This document shows, piece after piece, positions 22,356 through 30,720 of a DNA stretch of 35,882 nucleotides. The notes below the pieces were generated by a model. It saw only the letters and a list, made by a program, of their open reading frames with translations, made no database searches and was not told where the DNA came from. Position numbers and translations under genes: made by a program. The DNA comes from G013214665 sp964649815 (GTDB lineage Bacteria; Pseudomonadota; Alphaproteobacteria; Rhodobacterales; Rhodobacteraceae). Numbering within the stretch: position 1 is the stretch's first letter; every line of letters begins with the position of its first letter. The DNA lies in NCBI GenBank assembly GCA_964649815.1, contig CAZYQC010000034.1, positions 1 through 35,882 of the forward strand. The letters are read 5' to 3'.

Positions 22356-23302
22356 GCTGGTTCGCGAAGAACGCGGGGCACTTTGAATTCGACATTCTCG
22401 ACAGCCGTTTCAACGGTTTCAACCGTCACATCGAAACGATCGCGAAAGGCGTCGATCACCTCTTGGATCAGCACGTCTGGGGCCGAGGCACCTGCGGTGA
22501 CGCCAATTGCGTCGCAGCCTTCGAGCGCGCGCCAATCGATGTCGTTGGCGCGTTGCACCAGTTGGGCGTAATTGCAACCGGCTTTGCGGCCAACCTCGAC
22601 CAGGCGTTTAGAATTCGACGAATTAGGTGCGCCAACGACGAGGATAGCCTGGCATTTGGGCGCCATCGCTTTGACTGCTTCTTGCCGGTTCGTGGTCGCA
22701 TAGCAGATGTCTTCTTTGTGCGGGCCGACGATATTGGGGAACCGCTGTTGAAGTGCCGCGACGATGTCGGCTGTATCGTCCACAGAGAGTGTCGTTTGCG
22801 TCACGAAGGCAAGCTTTTCAGGATCGCGCACGCTGACGTTTGCCACGTCTTCGACGGTTTCCACCAAAAGAACCTCGCCATCGGGCAATTGGCCCATTGT
22901 CCCGATAGTCTCGGGGTGGCCTGCATGCCCGATCATGATCATCTGAAGGCCGCGATCCGAGTGGCGCTGCGCTTCGATGTGGACTTTGCTAACCAGCGGG
23001 CAAGTCGCATCTACATAGACCATCTCGCGCTTGGCTGCTGCGGCAGGCACAGCCTTGGGGACGCCGTGGGCGGAGAAGATGACCGGGCGATCGTCAGGGC
23101 ATTCGTCAAGCTCTTCGACAAAAACAGCGCCTTTGTCGCGCAGACCATCGACCACGAACTTGTTGTGGACGATTTCGTGGCGGACAAAGACCGGCGCGCC
23201 CCACTTTTCGATCGCCATTTCAACGATCTTGATGGCGCGGTCGACGCCTGCACAAAAGCCGCGCGGGGCGGCGAGATACAAAGTGAGTGCGGGTGATGCC
23301 AT
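22352..23302 (-). CDS. ispH: 4-hydroxy-3-methylbut-2-enyl diphosphate reductase
   Basis: This is the last enzyme of the non-mevalonate isoprenoid pathway, converting HMBPP to IPP and DMAPP. The 316-aa protein has the three cysteines that hold the 4Fe-4S cluster: Cys17 ('RGFCAGVDRAI'), Cys101 ('DATCPLVSKVH') and Cys200 ('DICYATTNRQ'). Substrate-binding histidines lie in 'RHEIVHNK', 'FSAHGVP' and 'GHAGHPET', with Glu131 as proton donor. 'VVGAPNSSNSKRL' binds diphosphate. It is the first gene of the run ispH-YdeI-DUF3429-methyltransferase-rnhA, all overlapping. Confidence 0.97.
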   Translation of the reverse strand: MASPALTLYLAAPRGFCAGVDRAIKIVEMAIEKWGAPVFVRHEIVHNKFVVDGLRDKGAVFVEELDECPDDRPVIFSAHGVPKAVPAAAAKREMVYVDATCPLVSKVHIEAQRHSDRGLQMIMIGHAGHPETIGTMGQLPDGEVLLVETVEDVANVSVRDPEKLAFVTQTTLSVDDTADIVAALQQRFPNIVGPHKEDICYATTNRQEAVKAMAPKCQAILVVGAPNSSNSKRLVEVGRKAGCNYAQLVQRANDIDWRALEGCDAIGVTAGASAPDVLIQEVIDAFRDRFDVTVETVETAVENVEFKVPRVLREPA

Positions 23303-23368
23303 GTGAAGCTCTCCGGGTCGTTAAACCAAGAGGTATTTGCTCCGGCCCGACGCGTCCAGCCCTAGGGC

Positions 23369-23935
23369 TTAGTTGCCGTCGTGATATTCGCGTTCGGGGC
23401 CCTGTTCACGGGGCGGGCGCCCAATGACGTCTTTGAGGTCTTCGAGTTCAATGAAGTTGTCAGCCTGGCGGCGCAGCTCATCAGATATCATTGGCGGTTG
23501 GCTGCGCACGGTCGACACAACCGAAACCCGGACGCCTTGGCGTTGGAGGCTTTCGATCAGCGGACGGAAATCGCCGTCACCAGAGAACAGAACGATGTGA
23601 TCGACATGCGGTGCAAGCTCCATCGCGTTGACCGCTAGTTCGATGTCCATATTGCCTTTGACCTTACGCCGACCCGCACTGTCGGTGTATTCTTTGGCCG
23701 GCTTGGTCACCATCGTGAAGCCGTTGTAGTTCAGCCAGTCCACCAAAGGACGTATCGGCGAATATTCGTCATTCTCAAGAAGGGCGGTGTAGTAAAAGGC
23801 GCGCAGCATCTTGCCGCGCCGCATGAACTCTTGCCGCAGGAGTTTGTAGTCAATGTCAAACCCAAGCGCCTTAGCAGCGGCGTACAGGTTCGACCCGTCG
23901 ATGAACAGCGCCAGCCGTTCGTCCTTGTAAAACAT
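23369..23935 (-). CDS. NYN (LabA/DUF88) domain protein, putative ribonuclease
   Basis: This 188-aa protein has a NYN domain, a PIN-like nuclease fold. The acidic pocket can be read as Asp13 and Asn16 ('LFIDGSNLYAAAK'), Asp97 ('VKGNMDIELAVNAM') and Asp120/Asp122 ('LFSGDGDFRPLI'). These are the hallmark motifs of the LabA subgroup. Members bind or cut RNA; the target here is unknown. An AAGGA ribosome site precedes the ATG. A much longer frame upstream is rejected because it would overlap folK antisense. It is divergent from folK and upstream of ispH by 66 bases on the same strand. Confidence 0.88.
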   Translation of the reverse strand: MFYKDERLALFIDGSNLYAAAKALGFDIDYKLLRQEFMRRGKMLRAFYYTALLENDEYSPIRPLVDWLNYNGFTMVTKPAKEYTDSAGRRKVKGNMDIELAVNAMELAPHVDHIVLFSGDGDFRPLIESLQRQGVRVSVVSTVRSQPPMISDELRRQADNFIELEDLKDVIGRPPREQGPEREYHDGN

Positions 23936-24050
23936 ACATCGTCCTTCCGATTGTACCGACGCTTGCCTTTGTAAAATGAGTGCGACAAAGAATGGGCAAA
24001 CGCAGAGGCCACAAAAATAGTGATATTCTCCGGTGTCGCAAGATAAGGAA

Positions 24051-24641
24051 ATGAGCAAAACAGGCCAAAAAAGGGTGCATTTCTCGTTAAGCGGAGCAAT
24101 TGCCCTAGGGTCAAACTTGTCTTCTGCTGAGACTTCCTCGGCTGATATGGTCGAACAGGCGATCAGAAACCTGGATGTGGGCGAGTTGGTGATTCGGCAA
24201 ACGAGCCGGTTTTTTCGCACCCCAGCCTTTCCATTCGGATCAGGCCCGGACTTTGTGAACGCCTGCGTGTCGTTCGAGACAAACCTTGAGCCAAAGGCGG
24301 TTCTAGAGCGTTTGCACCACGTCGAAGCGTCGTTTGGACGGCAGCGCGAGGTGCGCTGGGCGCCGCGGACACTGGATTTGGATTTGCTGTTTCTGGGCGA
24401 TACGGTTTTGCCCGATAGGGCAACGCTTGAGCATTGGATGTCGCTTCCGGCTGAACTGCAAAGTCAAACGGTGCCGCAAGACTTGTTGTTGCCGCATCCG
24501 CGCTTGCATGAACGGGCCTTTGTTTTGATCCCGCTAGAGGATGTCGCCGCAGATTGGTGTCACCCCGTCACAGGTCAAAGCGTGCGCCACATGCGTCAAG
24601 CCTTGCCAAGCTACTTGACCGAAGAGGTTGTGCCCCTCTGA
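24051..24641 (+). CDS. folK: 2-amino-4-hydroxy-6-hydroxymethyldihydropteridine pyrophosphokinase
   Basis: This enzyme transfers pyrophosphate from ATP to the pterin in folate synthesis. The 196-aa protein shows 'IALGSNLSS' near the start, the pterin loop 'RTPAFPFGSGPDFVNACV', the signature 'RWAPRTLDLDLLFLG' with Mg2+-binding Asp110 and Asp112, and 'LPHPRLHERAFVLIPL' close to the end. It carries an N-terminal extension of about 15 residues before the usual start of the fold. A GTG 18 bases upstream is a possible alternative start; the AAGGA just before the ATG is closer than ideal. No other folate gene is adjacent. It is divergent from the NYN gene. Confidence 0.93.
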   Translation: MSKTGQKRVHFSLSGAIALGSNLSSAETSSADMVEQAIRNLDVGELVIRQTSRFFRTPAFPFGSGPDFVNACVSFETNLEPKAVLERLHHVEASFGRQREVRWAPRTLDLDLLFLGDTVLPDRATLEHWMSLPAELQSQTVPQDLLLPHPRLHERAFVLIPLEDVAADWCHPVTGQSVRHMRQALPSYLTEEVVPL

Positions 24642-24657
24642 GCGGCGCAGAATCGCC

Positions 24658-24686
24658 TTGTATTCTGGGTTGAAGCGGCCTACATA
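24658..24686 (+). promoter_or_regulatory. Possible promoter of the rpoZ-rsh unit
   Basis: TTGTAT (24658-24663) and TACATA (24681-24686) are separated by exactly 17 bases and lie 37 bases before rpoZ. Each hexamer matches consensus at only three of six positions, so this is a weak prediction. A 6-bp inverted repeat CAGAAT/ATTCTG (24648-24667) overlaps the -35 side. Confidence 0.3.
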
Positions 24687-24722
24687 CCCGATCTCATTCC
24701 AAATTCCGTTCAGGAGCGTTTC

Positions 24723-25076
24723 ATGGCACGTGTGACCGTTGAAGATTGCGTCGACAAAGTTCCAAACCGTTTTGAGTTGGTTATGCTGGCCGCGCATCGT
24801 GCTCGTGAAATCTCTTCCGGTTCTCCGATCACGGTTGACCGCGACAACGACAAAAATCCGGTCGTGTCGCTGCGCGAAATCGCGGATGAGACGCAGAGCG
24901 CGGATGATCTGCGCGAACGTCTGATTGAGTCAAACCAGACGCAGATCGAAGTGGATGATGCGGAAGAAGACGCAATGGCGCTTCTGATGGGCGCCGAGCA
25001 GGACAAGCCAGAAGAAGACAGCATGTCCGAAGAAGCGCTTTTGCGGCAGCTTATGGCGGCCCAAGGTCAGGGCTAA
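24723..25076 (+). CDS. rpoZ: DNA-directed RNA polymerase subunit omega
   Basis: This small subunit stabilises beta' in RNA polymerase and forms part of a ppGpp-binding site in proteobacteria. The 117-aa protein begins 'MARVTVEDCVDKVPNRFELV', followed by 'LAAHRAREI', the conserved core of the family. A long acidic C-terminal tail (about residues 75-105) is typical of alphaproteobacterial omega. A GGAG lies eight bases before the ATG. It stands directly before rsh, the ppGpp synthetase/hydrolase, a widely conserved and functionally sensible pairing. Confidence 0.97.
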   Translation: MARVTVEDCVDKVPNRFELVMLAAHRAREISSGSPITVDRDNDKNPVVSLREIADETQSADDLRERLIESNQTQIEVDDAEEDAMALLMGAEQDKPEEDSMSEEALLRQLMAAQGQG

Positions 25077-25101
25077 CCCTCAGACTTAAGGTGCGGGCCG
25101 G

Positions 25102-27252
25102 ATGATTTCTGCCGACGATTTGATCGCGCTGGTCCGCAACTACAATCCCAAAACAAACGAAGCTTTGATCCGCGCGGCATATGACTTTGGCGGTCAGATG
25201 CACGAGGGCCAGTTTCGCCATTCGGGCGAGCCATACTTCACGCATCCTGTTGCCGTGGCCGCAATCCTGACCGAGCAACAGCTAGACGACAGCACGATCA
25301 TCACTGCGCTGTTGCACGACACGATCGAAGATACAAAAGCCAGCTATGCCGTGATTTCTGAGCAGTTTGGCGAAGAGGTTGCCAAGCTTGTTGATGGCGT
25401 CACCAAGTTGACGAACCTGCAATTGTCGTCTGTTGAAACCAAACAGGCCGAGAACTTTCGCAAGTTGTTCATGGCGATGTCGAAAGACATGCGCGTTATT
25501 CTGGTCAAGCTGAGCGACCGTTTGCACAACATGCGGACGATCAAATCCATGCGCGCCGAGAAACAAGTTCAAAAAGCGCGTGAAACGATGGATATCTTTG
25601 CGCCTTTGGCAGGTCGCATGGGTATGCAGTGGATGCGCGAAGACCTGGAAGATCTAGCTTTCAAAGTTCTGAACTCCGAAGGGCGGCAGTCCATCATCCG
25701 GCGTTTCATCACCTTGCAACGCGAAAGCGGCGATGTGATCCAGCGGATCACGGGCGACATGCGGCTTGAGTTGGAAAAGGTCGCAATCGAAGCAGAGGTT
25801 TTCGGCCGGGCCAAGAAGCCTTATTCGATCTGGCGCAAGATGCAGGAAAAGGGTCAGCCCTTTTCGCGGCTCAGCGATATCTACGGCTTTCGCATCATCA
25901 CAGCGACCGAAGAAGATTGCTATCGCACCTTGGGCGCTATCCATCAGCGCTGGCGCGCTGTTCCTGGCCGGTTCAAGGATTACATCAGTCAGCCGAAGTC
26001 CAACGGCTATCGGTCGATCCACACGACAGTATCAGGACGTGATGGCAAGCGGGTTGAGGTCCAAATCCGCACGCGCCAGATGCATGACGTTGCTGAAACA
26101 GGGGTCGCGGCGCATTGGTCTTATCGCGATGGCGTGCGGTCAAAGAACCCGTTCGCCGTAGATCCGGCCAAGTGGATCTCGCAACTGACCGAGCAGTTTG
26201 ACGCCGAAGACAACCATGAAGAATTCCTCGAAGCGGTAAAGCTTGAGATGTATTCCGACCAGGTCTTTTGCTTTACGCCAAAGGGCGAGGTCGTCAAATT
26301 GCCCCGTGGGGCCACGCCTATTGATTTTGCCTATGCAATCCACACACGGATCGGCAACGCCTGTGTTGGGGCCAAGGTAGATGGCATGCGCGTGCCGCTT
26401 TGGACCCGGCTGAAAAATGGTCAGTCGATCGAGGTCATCACCGCGGAAGGGCAGTTGCCGCAGGGTACATGGCTGGACATTGCGACCACCGGCAAGGCCA
26501 AGACGGCGATCCGGCGGTCTTTGCGGCAGGCAGATAGGGACCGGTTCATAACCTTGGGGCGCGAACTCGCACGCTCTGCTTTTTCTCACGTTGGAAAAAA
26601 GGCAACCGACAAGGCGCTGAGGACGGCGGCGCGACATCTGCGTTTGACTGATGCTGATGAGGTTTTGGCGCGGCTGGGCTCGGCCGAATTGACAGGGCAA
26701 GAGGTTGTGCGGTCGATCTATCCAGATATCACTCCGAAAGCTGGCAATCAGATTGACACCAAACGCGCGGTCGTCGGCCTGTCACCCGGTCAGTCTTTTC
26801 AGCGCGCCACATGCTGTCAGCCACTGCCGGGTGAGAGGATTGTGGGGATCACGTTCAAGGGCCAAGGTGTGCAAGTCCACGCCATCGATTGCGCGCGTCT
26901 GGCCCATTACGAAGATCAATTGGACCGTTGGATCGATCTGCATTGGCATGACGGAAGCCACCCTGCCGAATATGACGCGACGCTTGATCTGACGATTGGC
27001 AATGATGCGGGCGTGCTGGGGCGTATTTGCACATTGATCGGAGAGACCCGGGCCAATATCTCGGACTTGGAATTTCTGGATCGAAAGCCGGACTTTTACC
27101 GCCTGTTGATCTATGTCCAACTGAGAGACGCGACGCATTTGCATTCTCTGATGGCCGCACTTGAAGCCGAAAGCGAAGTGGCAGCTATCGAGAGGTACAG
27201 AAACCCGTCGCAAACCGCGAACAAGTCCGACACGCCCGTTCGAATGGCGTGA
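25102..27252 (+). CDS. rsh: Bifunctional (p)ppGpp synthetase/hydrolase
   Basis: This is the single long RelA/SpoT homologue that controls the stringent response. The 716-aa protein has an intact hydrolase HD domain ('FTHPVAVA' with His48, 'LLHDTIED' with His72, Asp73, Glu76, Asp77). The synthetase domain follows with 'RFKDYISQPKSNGYRSIH' (290-307). The RFKD version of this motif is the RXKD form of bifunctional enzymes, not the EXDD form of RelA. A TGS domain ('FTPKGEVVKLPRGATPIDFA', near 390), a zinc-finger-like segment with 'ATCCQPLPGE' (near 570), and a C-terminal ACT domain ('LGRICTLIGETRANISDLE') complete the standard order. No domain is broken. It follows rpoZ after 25 bases. Confidence 0.96.
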   Translation: MISADDLIALVRNYNPKTNEALIRAAYDFGGQMHEGQFRHSGEPYFTHPVAVAAILTEQQLDDSTIITALLHDTIEDTKASYAVISEQFGEEVAKLVDGVTKLTNLQLSSVETKQAENFRKLFMAMSKDMRVILVKLSDRLHNMRTIKSMRAEKQVQKARETMDIFAPLAGRMGMQWMREDLEDLAFKVLNSEGRQSIIRRFITLQRESGDVIQRITGDMRLELEKVAIEAEVFGRAKKPYSIWRKMQEKGQPFSRLSDIYGFRIITATEEDCYRTLGAIHQRWRAVPGRFKDYISQPKSNGYRSIHTTVSGRDGKRVEVQIRTRQMHDVAETGVAAHWSYRDGVRSKNPFAVDPAKWISQLTEQFDAEDNHEEFLEAVKLEMYSDQVFCFTPKGEVVKLPRGATPIDFAYAIHTRIGNACVGAKVDGMRVPLWTRLKNGQSIEVITAEGQLPQGTWLDIATTGKAKTAIRRSLRQADRDRFITLGRELARSAFSHVGKKATDKALRTAARHLRLTDADEVLARLGSAELTGQEVVRSIYPDITPKAGNQIDTKRAVVGLSPGQSFQRATCCQPLPGERIVGITFKGQGVQVHAIDCARLAHYEDQLDRWIDLHWHDGSHPAEYDATLDLTIGNDAGVLGRICTLIGETRANISDLEFLDRKPDFYRLLIYVQLRDATHLHSLMAALEAESEVAAIERYRNPSQTANKSDTPVRMA

Positions 27253-27289
27253 TTGGATCAAACTGGAACTCGAATAAGGCACGCCGCCC

Positions 27290-27952
27290 GTGGTCTTTAA
27301 ACGCCGGACACCAAAGCCCTTGCTTCGCGCCATATGGGAATTCCTATGGCCGCGTGGTGGTTGGGGTCGTGCGTTTCAATACATCAAGCACCGGGTGCGC
27401 CGCTTGCCAGACCAGCCCGAACGCATCTCGCGCGGGGTATGGGCGGGTGTCTTCACGACCTTCACGCCGTTTTACGGGCTGCATTTCATTTTCGCGGCGA
27501 TCATCGCCAAGGTGATGCGGGGCAATATTCTTGCAGCGCTGATGGCGACCTTTTTCGGCAACCCGCTGACCTACGTGCCCATCGGCGTTGTCTCGTTGCA
27601 AACCGGGCATTGGTTGCTTGGCTCCGAGATGCGGGAAAGCACGCAGCGGTCGTTTGGGGGGAAATTCGTGGACGCGGGCCAAGACCTGTGGGTCAACCTC
27701 AAGGCAATCGTTTTGGGTATGCCGACAGATTGGACACGTTTGATCCTGTTCTACGACGAGATTTTCTTTCCCTATCTGGTTGGCGGATTGGTTCCAGGGG
27801 CGGTGACCGCGACGATATGCTATTGGCTTTCGGTGCCGTTGATCCGCGCGTATCAAACCCGGCGCAAGGGCGTGATCAAAGCCAAGTTGGACGCCATCAA
27901 AGCCAAAGCGAGCGCCAAGGCCAAACGCGACGCGGCACAAGAGATCGACTGA
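27290..27952 (+). CDS. DUF2062 domain membrane protein
   Basis: This 220-aa protein has an N-terminal basic segment, three or four transmembrane helices and a C-terminal tail rich in lysine and alanine ('IKAKASAKAKRDAA'). The motif 'AGVFTTFTPFYGLHFIFA' and the following 'ATFFGNPLTYVPI' are the signatures of DUF2062, found beside rsh in many alphaproteobacteria. Function is unknown. Translation starts at a GTG with AAGG ten bases upstream. It lies 37 bases after rsh and 82 bases before pdxJ. Confidence 0.88.
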   Translation: MVFKRRTPKPLLRAIWEFLWPRGGWGRAFQYIKHRVRRLPDQPERISRGVWAGVFTTFTPFYGLHFIFAAIIAKVMRGNILAALMATFFGNPLTYVPIGVVSLQTGHWLLGSEMRESTQRSFGGKFVDAGQDLWVNLKAIVLGMPTDWTRLILFYDEIFFPYLVGGLVPGAVTATICYWLSVPLIRAYQTRRKGVIKAKLDAIKAKASAKAKRDAAQEID

Positions 27953-28034
27953 GTGCAAAAGCCGCCGGTCGGGTGCTGTTCATTCCTGACGGGCCATGCG
28001 TAGATGGCGTGCGATTCTCATCAATGAGGTGGAT

Positions 28035-28784
28035 ATGTCCGAGACACATCATTTGCGCCTGGGCGTGAACATTGATCACGTGGCGACCGTTCGAAATGCG
28101 CGGGGTGGTGAATACCCTGATCCTCTGCGTGCGGCCAAATTGGCAGAGGAAGCGGGGGCAGACGGGATCACAGCCCATTTGCGTGAAGACCGCCGGCATA
28201 TCTCGGACAAGGACATTGATGGGCTGATGGAGGTGCTGTCCGTCCCACTCAATTTCGAGATGGCGGCCACGGATGAGATGCAACAGATCGCATTGCGTCA
28301 TAAGCCACATGCGGTTTGCATCGTGCCAGAAAAGCGCGAAGAAAAGACAACTGAGGGCGGCCTGGAGGTCGCTCGCGAAGAAAACCGCTTGGCCCATTTC
28401 ATCGCGCCCTTGCGGGATGTCGGATGCCGGGTTTCGATCTTTATCGCGGCGGACCAACGCCAGATCGAAGCTGCGCACCGGATCGGAGCCGAAGTGATCG
28501 AGCTTCACACCGGTGCCTATTGCGACGCGCATGCCGAAGGCCGGTTCGAAGACCGCGACCGAGAGTTGGTGGCGCTTCAGCAGATGTCGGCCTTTGCGCA
28601 CAGCCTGGGTCTGGAGGTGCACGCGGGGCATGGCTTGAACTATGAAACCGTGCAGCCTGTGGCGGCGATGCCAGAGGTCAGAGAGTTGAACATCGGGCAT
28701 TTCTTGATCGGCGAGTCGATCTTTCTGGGTCTTCAGCCCGCCATCGCCGAGATGCGGCGTTTGATGGACGACGCGCGCGCATGA
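28035..28784 (+). CDS. pdxJ: Pyridoxine 5'-phosphate synthase
   Basis: This TIM-barrel enzyme joins 3-amino-2-oxopropyl phosphate and deoxyxylulose 5-phosphate to make pyridoxine phosphate. The 249-aa protein opens with 'LRLGVNIDHVATVRNARGG', the family signature, then 'GADGITAHLREDRRHI', 'VCIVPEKREEKTTEGGL', 'IELHTGAYC' and 'VHAGHGLNYETV'. The catalytic Glu and His residues in these motifs are present. I chose the ATG that has GAGG seven bases before it and gives the usual N-terminus. The stop overlaps the LysE-type exporter start. Confidence 0.97.
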   Translation: MSETHHLRLGVNIDHVATVRNARGGEYPDPLRAAKLAEEAGADGITAHLREDRRHISDKDIDGLMEVLSVPLNFEMAATDEMQQIALRHKPHAVCIVPEKREEKTTEGGLEVAREENRLAHFIAPLRDVGCRVSIFIAADQRQIEAAHRIGAEVIELHTGAYCDAHAEGRFEDRDRELVALQQMSAFAHSLGLEVHAGHGLNYETVQPVAAMPEVRELNIGHFLIGESIFLGLQPAIAEMRRLMDDARA

Positions 28785-29404
28785 TCACGCCAGAGTTCAT
28801 CGCGATCTGGTTTGCCTGGTTATTGGCCGGAGGCTCGCCAGGGCCTGCGACGATGGGCATTGCTGGAACTGCGATGACTGCGGGGCGACGCCCGGCCTTG
28901 GGCTTTGCATTGGGAGTATTGGCGGGCTCTGCCTCTTGGGGCATCGCGGCGGCCTTAGGCCTTTCGGCGATCATGCTTGCCAACGTTTGGGTGTTCGAGG
29001 TGATCCGATACATAGGCGCGGCCTATTTGGGATGGCTTGCGATCAAGGCGCTCCGCTCGGCCATGACGCCGGGCAGCGCGCCTATGGGAACGCCATTCAC
29101 CGGCGGGTTTCGAACGCTTTTTTCCAAAGGTACGGCGATCCATTTGACCAACCCGAAAGCCATCCTGAGTTGGGGGTCCATTTACGCAATTGTGGCGCCA
29201 CCAGACGCAACCCCGGCAATGCTTTTTGGGTATTTTGGGCTGTTATACGCGGGCTCGATCCTGATCTTCATCGGCTATGCGCATGTGTTTAGCTCAGCAC
29301 GCATGGTGAGCGCCTATGGGCGCGCACGGCAGTGGTTCGACTTTACCTTTGCAGCATTCTTTGGCTTTGCCAGCATCAAGATTTTGACGGCGCGCCTGAC
29401 ATGA
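28781..29404 (+). CDS. LysE/RhtB family amino-acid exporter
   Basis: This 207-aa inner-membrane protein has about six hydrophobic helices. The N-terminal 'GGSPGPATMGIAGTAMTAGR' is the LysE/RhtB signature (S-P-G-P), and 'LTNPKAILSW' is the second conserved motif (N-P-K). Family members export lysine, threonine, homoserine or related compounds; which one is unknown. It overlaps pdxJ at the start and acpS at the end by four bases each (ATGA), so it sits inside the housekeeping operon. Confidence 0.9.
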   Translation: MITPEFIAIWFAWLLAGGSPGPATMGIAGTAMTAGRRPALGFALGVLAGSASWGIAAALGLSAIMLANVWVFEVIRYIGAAYLGWLAIKALRSAMTPGSAPMGTPFTGGFRTLFSKGTAIHLTNPKAILSWGSIYAIVAPPDATPAMLFGYFGLLYAGSILIFIGYAHVFSSARMVSAYGRARQWFDFTFAAFFGFASIKILTARLT

Positions 29405-29844
29405 TCCTTGGCGTCGGAACGGATCTTGCAAATATTGAACGGATTCAAGGAACGCTTGATCGGTTCGGGGACCGTTTTCGCAATCGGGTTTTCACCGAAA
29501 TCGAACAACGCAAAGCAGAGCGGCGTAAGGACGTTGCGGGAACCTACGCAAAACGATGGGCCGCGAAAGAGGCCTGTTCCAAGGCGCTTGGAACGGGACT
29601 TAGGATGGGGATCGCGTGGAAAGACATGGCCGTCTCCAATTTGCGGACGGGGCAGCCTGTGATGCATGTCACCGGCTGGGCGAAAGAGCGGTTGAACGAG
29701 ATGACGCCACCAGGCCACGAGGCAATCATTCACGTCACGTTGACGGATGATCACCCTTGGGCGCAGGCATTTGTGGTGATCGAGGCGCGACCGATTGCAG
29801 CCCCTCACGAGAATCCAGTTGCGGAAAAGCCTGCACGCCATTGA
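29401..29844 (+). CDS. acpS: Holo-[acyl-carrier-protein] synthase
   Basis: This enzyme moves 4'-phosphopantetheine from coenzyme A to acyl carrier protein. The core is standard: 'ILGVGTDLANIERI' with Mg2+ ligand Asp8, and 'RWAAKEACSKALGTG' with Glu57. The C-terminus has a roughly 20-residue tail ('APHENPVAEKPARH') beyond the usual fold, giving 147 aa. The ATG overlaps the exporter's stop; an upstream extension in the same frame lies inside that gene. A TTGACA follows immediately, overlapping its stop, possibly as the lepB promoter. Confidence 0.95.
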   Translation: MILGVGTDLANIERIQGTLDRFGDRFRNRVFTEIEQRKAERRKDVAGTYAKRWAAKEACSKALGTGLRMGIAWKDMAVSNLRTGQPVMHVTGWAKERLNEMTPPGHEAIIHVTLTDDHPWAQAFVVIEARPIAAPHENPVAEKPARH

Positions 29845-29869
29845 CAGCCCCGAGCCCCATCCGCATGTA
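29841..29869 (+). promoter_or_regulatory. Possible promoter before lepB
   Basis: TTGACA (29841-29846), a perfect -35 consensus, spans the acpS stop codon. With a 17-base spacer the -10 would be CATGTA, which is poor. If used, transcription would start about 20 bases before lepB and split lepB-rnc-era from the genes upstream. Confidence 0.3.
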
Positions 29870-29895
29870 GGCGCGGTATCAGAGCAGGTTTTCTT

Positions 29896-30720
29896 ATGGC
29901 CAAAGCCAAAAAGTCACAAAACTCATTTGTAGAGACGATTAAAACGATCGTTTACGCGCTGTTGATTGCGGGCGTTTTTCGCACCTTTTTGCTGCAGCCC
30001 TTCTGGATCCCGTCGGGATCTATGAAGGAAACGCTGCTGATTGGCGATTTCCTGTTCGTCAACAAAATGGCCTATGGCTATTCTTATGCGTCTTGCCCAA
30101 GCTTTCCGGCTTTGGGCGTCGACGCGCAAAACCTGTGCAGCTTTATCGACGGGGATAACACCCGCATTTGGGGCGGTGAGCCCGAACGTGGGGACGTCGT
30201 TGTTTTCCGCCACCCGGTTAATGGCAGCGACTATATCAAACGGTTGATTGGCCTGCCCGGCGACACGCTGCAGATGCGCAATGGTCAGATCATTCTAAAC
30301 GGTGAACCCATTCCGCAGACACCTGATGGGCAGTTCGTTGAAACGATGGCGCCGCAAGGTCCGCAAGGCTCGCGCCCCCGATGTGCAAATGGGGCCGTCG
30401 GTGCGGGCGGTTCGTGCATTAAAGAGCGCGCAATCGAAACTTTGCCAAGCGGGCGGGAATACAAAGTGCTGGACGTTGTCCTGCAAGGATCTGACCAATC
30501 GCGGGCCATCGAAGTGCCAGAGGGGCATTACTTTTTCATCGGCGACAACCGGGACAATTCTGCAGACAGCCGTTTGTCTCAACTGGCCGGTGGTGTCGGC
30601 TTTGTGCCCTACGAAAATCTTATTGGCCGGGCCGACCGCATCATGTTCTCGTCTTCCGGTCGTTCTATGCTGTTCTTTTGGACGTGGCGCAGCGACCGAT
30701 ACTTTAAGGCGATCGAGTGA
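29896..30720 (+). CDS. lepB: Signal peptidase I
   Basis: This membrane-bound serine protease cuts signal peptides from exported proteins. The 274-aa protein has one N-terminal transmembrane helix ('IKTIVYALLIAGVFRTFLL') followed by box B 'IPSGSMKETLLIGD' with nucleophile Ser42, box D 'GDVVVFRHP...YIKRLIGLPGD' with general-base Lys115, and box E 'GDNRDNSADSR'. The periplasmic part has extra segments with four cysteines (67, 81, 163, 174), which could form two disulfides. The stop overlaps the rnc start (GTGA). Confidence 0.97.
   Translation: MAKAKKSQNSFVETIKTIVYALLIAGVFRTFLLQPFWIPSGSMKETLLIGDFLFVNKMAYGYSYASCPSFPALGVDAQNLCSFIDGDNTRIWGGEPERGDVVVFRHPVNGSDYIKRLIGLPGDTLQMRNGQIILNGEPIPQTPDGQFVETMAPQGPQGSRPRCANGAVGAGGSCIKERAIETLPSGREYKVLDVVLQGSDQSRAIEVPEGHYFFIGDNRDNSADSRLSQLAGGVGFVPYENLIGRADRIMFSSSGRSMLFFWTWRSDRYFKAIE

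Noticed and set aside
23358..23369. Palindrome AGCCCTAGGGCT at the end of the NYN gene
   Set aside because: As a hairpin it has a 4-bp stem and no T-run, so it is too weak for a terminator.
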